Of a stretch of 64,000 nucleotides of DNA, positions 60,120-64,000 are shown in pieces; the stretch's first letter is position 1; the number at the start of each line of letters is the position of its first letter. The notes under the pieces are model-generated. The model saw nothing but the letters and a program-made list of their open reading frames with translations, was not told the origin of the DNA and did not search any database. Both the position numbers and the translations under genes were made by a program. This DNA comes from Flavobacterium sp. GTDB taxonomy: Bacteria; Bacteroidota; Bacteroidia; Flavobacteriales; Flavobacteriaceae. The stretch lies in the NCBI RefSeq assembly GCF_027531905.1, contig NZ_JAPZSU010000036.1, positions 1 to 64,000 of the forward strand, given 5' to 3'.

Positions 60120-61474
60120 TATTTTTTCTCTTTGGATGATTTTTGTTTAGCGGTTGTTTTATAGTAATCTGGTGGGAATCCGTTGAGGGTTCTCCAAATT
60201 TCAAACCATACAGGAACGGTGTTCAACAATGCAATAGTTTCTGCACCAGAGCCTACTCTTATTTGTTTAGGCCAAGGAGCTTCGTTGGGGTCTGGAGCAA
60301 TCAATACTCTGAATTTTCCGTTTTCGCTAATGAAATTTTCGATGGCAACAATTTGACCTCCAAACGTTCCATAAGACATATCAGGCCATCCAGAGAAGAC
60401 AATAGTTGGCCATCCATCAAACCAAACTCTGATTTTTTCTCCTTTTTTGATTAAAGGCAAATCAACAGGATTTACAAAAGTTTCAACCGCTATGTCATAT
60501 TTAGATGGCATAATGGTAGCAATTGGTGTTCCTTCTTTGATAGTTTCGCCAATACCCGCTTGTATCGCACGGTTGATGTAACCACTTTGCACCGCTTTGA
60601 TGTAATACATCCCATTTCGGATGCTGTAATTGGCATATTGGTTTTCTAGTTTGTTTACTTGCGCTTCAGTGTCAAATTGATTGCTCAATGCGGTAAATTG
60701 GTCGCTTTGTGCTTTGGCAACCTTTTCTCCATATTCTGCATTGATTCTGCCTACTTCAACTTTGGCATTGATAAACTCATTTTTACTAGTCAAGAGTTTG
60801 TTTTCTTGTGTTATGATTTTAGCTTCAACTTCTTGTTGTTTTAGCCTTTTTTCCTCCACATCGGTCAGCGGTTTTAAGCCTTCTTTGTTCAGTTGTACCG
60901 CACGATTAAATTGTGTGTTGGCGATTTTGAGTTGGGTTTTTACCGCTTCTAAATCGGTAGAGTCGCTTTTTATTTTCAATAAGCCTTGTCTGATTTTGTT
61001 TTGGGCTTGTTCTAATTTGAGTTTTCTTTCGTTTTCTATATTTTGTATTTGAGAAGAAAGCGTGGTTACTTTTGAGCCATAGGATTGTAAAGCCTGTTTT
61101 TTGGCATTGACTTGATTTTTGGTATTGGCTACCAAATTAGGGTCCATATAATCTTCTTTAATCTCTGAAATGAACATAATAGTATCGCCTTTCTCTACAT
61201 AATCTCCTTCTTGTACGTACCATTTTTCAATTCGTCCAGAAATCACACTCTGAATAGATTGAGGTCTTTGATTGGGTTTTAATGTAGTTATGGCTCCAGA
61301 GCCCGAAATGTTTTGTGTCCAAGGTAAAAATAGTGCGATAACCGCCAAAATCGAAACTGTCCAAATGATTCGGTTTAATATTTTATAATGCGGTCTATTA
61401 CTTAAATTCTTAACGGTTTTATAGCGTTGTAAAGATTCTAAGCTGGTTTTGTTGCCTTCTGAAATATTCAACAT
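60119..61474 (-). CDS. HlyD-family membrane fusion protein
   Basis: The 451-residue protein has one N-terminal transmembrane helix (about 36-54), lipoyl-like halves GRIEKWYVQEGDYVEKGDT (about 90-108) and GYINRAIQAGIGETIKEGTP (about 300-319), and a long coiled coil in between. The C-terminal part is beta-barrel-like. It links the inner membrane ABC transporter to the TolC tunnel. The four-base gap to the ABC gene and the one-base overlap with TolC show a tight operon. Confidence 0.9.
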   Translation of the reverse strand: MLNISEGNKTSLESLQRYKTVKNLSNRPHYKILNRIIWTVSILAVIALFLPWTQNISGSGAITTLKPNQRPQSIQSVISGRIEKWYVQEGDYVEKGDTIMFISEIKEDYMDPNLVANTKNQVNAKKQALQSYGSKVTTLSSQIQNIENERKLKLEQAQNKIRQGLLKIKSDSTDLEAVKTQLKIANTQFNRAVQLNKEGLKPLTDVEEKRLKQQEVEAKIITQENKLLTSKNEFINAKVEVGRINAEYGEKVAKAQSDQFTALSNQFDTEAQVNKLENQYANYSIRNGMYYIKAVQSGYINRAIQAGIGETIKEGTPIATIMPSKYDIAVETFVNPVDLPLIKKGEKIRVWFDGWPTIVFSGWPDMSYGTFGGQIVAIENFISENGKFRVLIAPDPNEAPWPKQIRVGSGAETIALLNTVPVWFEIWRTLNGFPPDYYKTTAKQKSSKEKK

Positions 61475-61478
61475 AATG

Positions 61479-63137
61479 TTATTTTTTTATATCTGAAATG
61501 ATTTGACCTTTTTCCATAGTGAGGAATCTGTTGCATTTTGTCTTCCAATATGGATTTTTAGATGAAACTATTATCGTCCATTTATTTATATCTGATGTAA
61601 TGAAATCAATGATTTCATTGGCTACTTTTTCATCCATAGCATCCGTTGGGTCTTCATAAAACAGCACTTTTGGTTTGTTAATAATACTTCTTGCCAACAG
61701 AATTTTTTGTGCGTTCGATGATGATAGTTGTTGCCCTTCAGGGAAAATCTGTGTTTCTAGTCCTTTTGGCAATGACTTGATGTAAGGGGTAAGTTGTACT
61801 CCATCCAAAGCCCATTTCAAATCTTTATCGGAACAATCTGGGTTATTGAAGATAATGTTGTCCAAAATACTGCCTTCAAAAGGGGTTTCACTATGAATAA
61901 TATTGCCAATTTGAGAGCGATATTGCTTAAGATTAATTTTTCTGAAAGTATCGTCATTAATATAGAATGCACCTTCTGAAGATTGCAGTAAACCAGACAG
62001 AATACGAATTAGCGTCGTTTTTCCAGAGCCATTTATTCCTTCGATAAAAACGCGTTCTCCTTGGTCTATTTTTAGATTGATATTGTCTAGAATCTTCTTA
62101 GCAGACCCCGGAAATTGAATGCTTAAACTTTCTGTAGAAAGTGTTATGGCGTGAAAACATTTGTTGGCTTCATAGTTAGTATCTTCCTCCATTGTCAAGT
62201 CTGTCACTAGCCCTATTTTTTCAACAGCAGTCAATACATCATAAAGAGTTTCTAATCCTAGAATGATTTTTTCTACAGAATTGATTACTAACAAAATAAT
62301 GATTTCGGCAGCCACAAATTGACCAATATTCATTTCCTGAGAGATTACCAAATACCCTCCAATTGAAAGTAAACTAGCGGTAATAATGATTTTAAAAACA
62401 ATCAAATGACTGAATTGTCTTTTTAAAACATTAAAAAGGGATTCTCTGTAATTGAGGTATTCACTGGCGAATTTGTCATTTTTTTGCAAGGCAAAATCAT
62501 AGTTGCGTTCTTTTCTAAAACTATAATTATTGCGCGCCATTTCTTGAAGCCAGCCAGCCACTTTATACTTGTATTTTGAAACTTTTAAACTGTTTTCTAA
62601 TCCTATGAAATACGAATATTTAAAGATTAAATACAGCAATACCAGCAATAAAAAGCCCAGCATAATAAAGTAAGGATGATAGAAAGACAGCAAGATGATA
62701 CCAAACAAAATTTGTAGTAAGGCAGCCGAAAAATCAATTAGTAATTTTGAAGTTCCTTTTTGAATGGTCATCGTATCAAAGAAACGATTGGCTAACTCTG
62801 GAGGGTAAGAATCGTATAACTCCTCAAATTTGATTCTTGGTAGGCGTGCAGCAAACTCAAACGAGGAACGAACAAATATTTTTTGTTGTAAATTCTCAGT
62901 GATTCTAAGTTGCATTAGCGATAAAATCCCAACTAAGGCTACTCCAATAACTACAAATACTACAAGAACTACCCACGAAACGGTAACTCTACCCGATTGA
63001 ATAAAATTGATAATAGCTTGTATACCTAAAGGAAGTGACAAACTCACCAAACCAGCAAAAATGGCGTAAAATATAATTTGATAGACATCTTTTTTGTCTA
63101 GTAACAATAATTTGAAATAGCGTTGTAGTGGTGTCAT
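61479..63137 (-). CDS. ABC transporter permease/ATPase with degenerate ATPase motifs
   Basis: The 552-residue half-transporter has a six-helix membrane domain (about 15-290) and an ATPase domain. Walker A (GINGSGKTT, about 369-377) is normal, but the signature is LSSSN (471-475) instead of LSGGQ, Walker B is VLFYED (491-496) with Glu and Asp exchanged, and the switch His is replaced in IVSSKNP (around 526). It has no peptidase domain. With HlyD and TolC it forms a type I-like export system; low ATPase activity or an altered mechanism is possible. Confidence 0.86.
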   Translation of the reverse strand: MTPLQRYFKLLLLDKKDVYQIIFYAIFAGLVSLSLPLGIQAIINFIQSGRVTVSWVVLVVFVVIGVALVGILSLMQLRITENLQQKIFVRSSFEFAARLPRIKFEELYDSYPPELANRFFDTMTIQKGTSKLLIDFSAALLQILFGIILLSFYHPYFIMLGFLLLVLLYLIFKYSYFIGLENSLKVSKYKYKVAGWLQEMARNNYSFRKERNYDFALQKNDKFASEYLNYRESLFNVLKRQFSHLIVFKIIITASLLSIGGYLVISQEMNIGQFVAAEIIILLVINSVEKIILGLETLYDVLTAVEKIGLVTDLTMEEDTNYEANKCFHAITLSTESLSIQFPGSAKKILDNINLKIDQGERVFIEGINGSGKTTLIRILSGLLQSSEGAFYINDDTFRKINLKQYRSQIGNIIHSETPFEGSILDNIIFNNPDCSDKDLKWALDGVQLTPYIKSLPKGLETQIFPEGQQLSSSNAQKILLARSIINKPKVLFYEDPTDAMDEKVANEIIDFITSDINKWTIIVSSKNPYWKTKCNRFLTMEKGQIISDIKK

Positions 63138-63814
63138 TATTTTTGTTTTAAAAGAGTCGTTATTAAATGCATATAAAAATCAGATGGACTGACCTCATCG
63201 TTACAATTGGTGATGGTTTTTAGATGATTCATTAAAAAATGTTGATGTGAAGCTCCTTCCATAATCGATGATACTAAACTTTTAGCAAAGGGATACTCAG
63301 GATTAACTTCGTGAACCATTTGTGCAATTCTATTAATCACTCGCTTATAAATCAAAAAGAAACCATCTCTGTTTTCTTCGTCTACATCCTTTGTATGCAG
63401 GGTTTTTGTAAACTCTTGGATGATGATTTTGTTTAAAATGCTCTCATTGATGTGAGTTGTTGCTTGGTCGTCTTCAACTTTTTCAGTCACAATTTGTATG
63501 GCTTTAACTAGCTTTTCAAGAGGGTTGGTAATGTTATTGGTCGAAAAGACCAAGCGGTATTCCATCCAACTCCAATACCATGAAGATAAATATACTAATA
63601 ATTTATGTTTGTTCTCGAAATAGCGGTAAATAGAACTTTCGTTTGAACCTATTAACTCGCCCAGTTTTTTGAAGGTAAACTCTTCAAAACCAATTTCGTT
63701 GATTAATAAAATGCTATGCTCTATGATTTTTTTCCCCAAAGTAGAAGTTTCAGGGTCTTTTACATACATTTTGCTGTTTACTTGGATTTTTAGGTTGTTT
63801 AAAATACTATCCAT
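63137..63814 (-). CDS. TetR-family regulator of the export operon
   Basis: From ATG 63814 the product has 225 residues with an N-terminal TetR helix-turn-helix (FTFKKLGELIGSNESSIYRYF, split at about 46-66). The C-terminal ligand domain is not recognised. Its stop overlaps the ATG of the ABC gene by one base, so it is first in the TetR-ABC-HlyD-TolC operon and probably autoregulates it. A TTG two codons earlier is possible. From 63815 to the window end only AT-rich upstream sequence is seen. Confidence 0.85.
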   Translation of the reverse strand: MDSILNNLKIQVNSKMYVKDPETSTLGKKIIEHSILLINEIGFEEFTFKKLGELIGSNESSIYRYFENKHKLLVYLSSWYWSWMEYRLVFSTNNITNPLEKLVKAIQIVTEKVEDDQATTHINESILNKIIIQEFTKTLHTKDVDEENRDGFFLIYKRVINRIAQMVHEVNPEYPFAKSLVSSIMEGASHQHFLMNHLKTITNCNDEVSPSDFYMHLITTLLKQK

Positions 63815-64000
63815 TTGCAATTATTATTTCGATATTATTTTAGATTTGTTTTGTAAATCAAAGTTGGAAAGTGCGGTTATAGACAAACCAACCAATTGAA
63901 TTGTTGTCTGTAATTTGAGTGCTTTAAGCAAGAGTTAATTGACTTATGTTAATACAAACAGAAATACTTTGTTTTTCATTCAAAAAAGGTCTTTTAAAAA

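Overview
The window is typical of a low-GC member of the Flavobacteriaceae, probably Flavobacterium. Supporting evidence is a type IX secretion plug protein and a gliding/T9SS C-terminal sorting domain, the GH3 plus DUF2797 gene pair, Bacteroidetes-type promoters (TTTG, about 19 nt, TAnnTTTG), absence of Shine-Dalgarno dependence, and many small lipoproteins with Bacteroidetes signal peptides.

Layout. 0.4-7.4 kb: a broken SDR gene, then the proteostasis block tig, clpP, clpX, then serB, tRNA-Pro and a small START/VOC pair. 7.5-21 kb: GH3, DUF2797, a surface lectin/Ig protein exported by T9SS, an RNA methyltransferase, a DUF1573 protein, mutS, two tRNAs, a YegP protein, an S46 dipeptidyl peptidase, a GNAT enzyme and kdtA. 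21-29 kb: a DegT aminotransferase, galE, a ParE-like toxin-antitoxin pair, fabD, a GC-richer maltose O-acetyltransferase, a futalosine-hydrolase-like nucleosidase, a flavin reductase and a pirin.

28.8-39.3 kb is the most interesting part. It holds RtcB RNA ligase, a cytosolic SPFH/Band-7 protein, a divergent WYL-domain regulator, two minimal nucleotidyltransferases, a PHP plus SMC-like ATPase of TrlF type and a DUF433/DUF5615 toxin-antitoxin pair. Between the SPFH gene and the WYL gene lies a 722-bp gap encoding two tRNA-like structures whose parts are in circularly permuted order: the acceptor stem is closed by a short loop and the open ends fall at or near the anticodon arm. A 21-bp palindrome occurs twice, each time exactly 10 nt upstream of the same ATCTTTG box: once before the tRNA-like RNA and once before rtcB. 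The first copy also overlaps the -33 element of the WYL gene. This reads as a tRNA-damage sensing and repair regulon. SPFH/RtcB systems with a tRNA-like RNA have been noted in comparative genomics of RNA repair. The permuted layout, the shared operator and the decayed nucleotidyltransferase copies are what I see here.

39-64 kb: Crp/Fnr regulator, a U32 peptidase-family protein, aminotransferase, fatty acid desaturase, rsmG, pruA, apaG, T9SS plug protein, M16 peptidase, SNF2 helicase, methyltransferase, map, a non-coding tandem repeat tract, and a TetR-ABC-HlyD-TolC export operon whose ATPase has several degenerate motifs. At least five copies of an intergenic palindromic repeat with conserved flanks and a variable central hairpin are scattered through the window.
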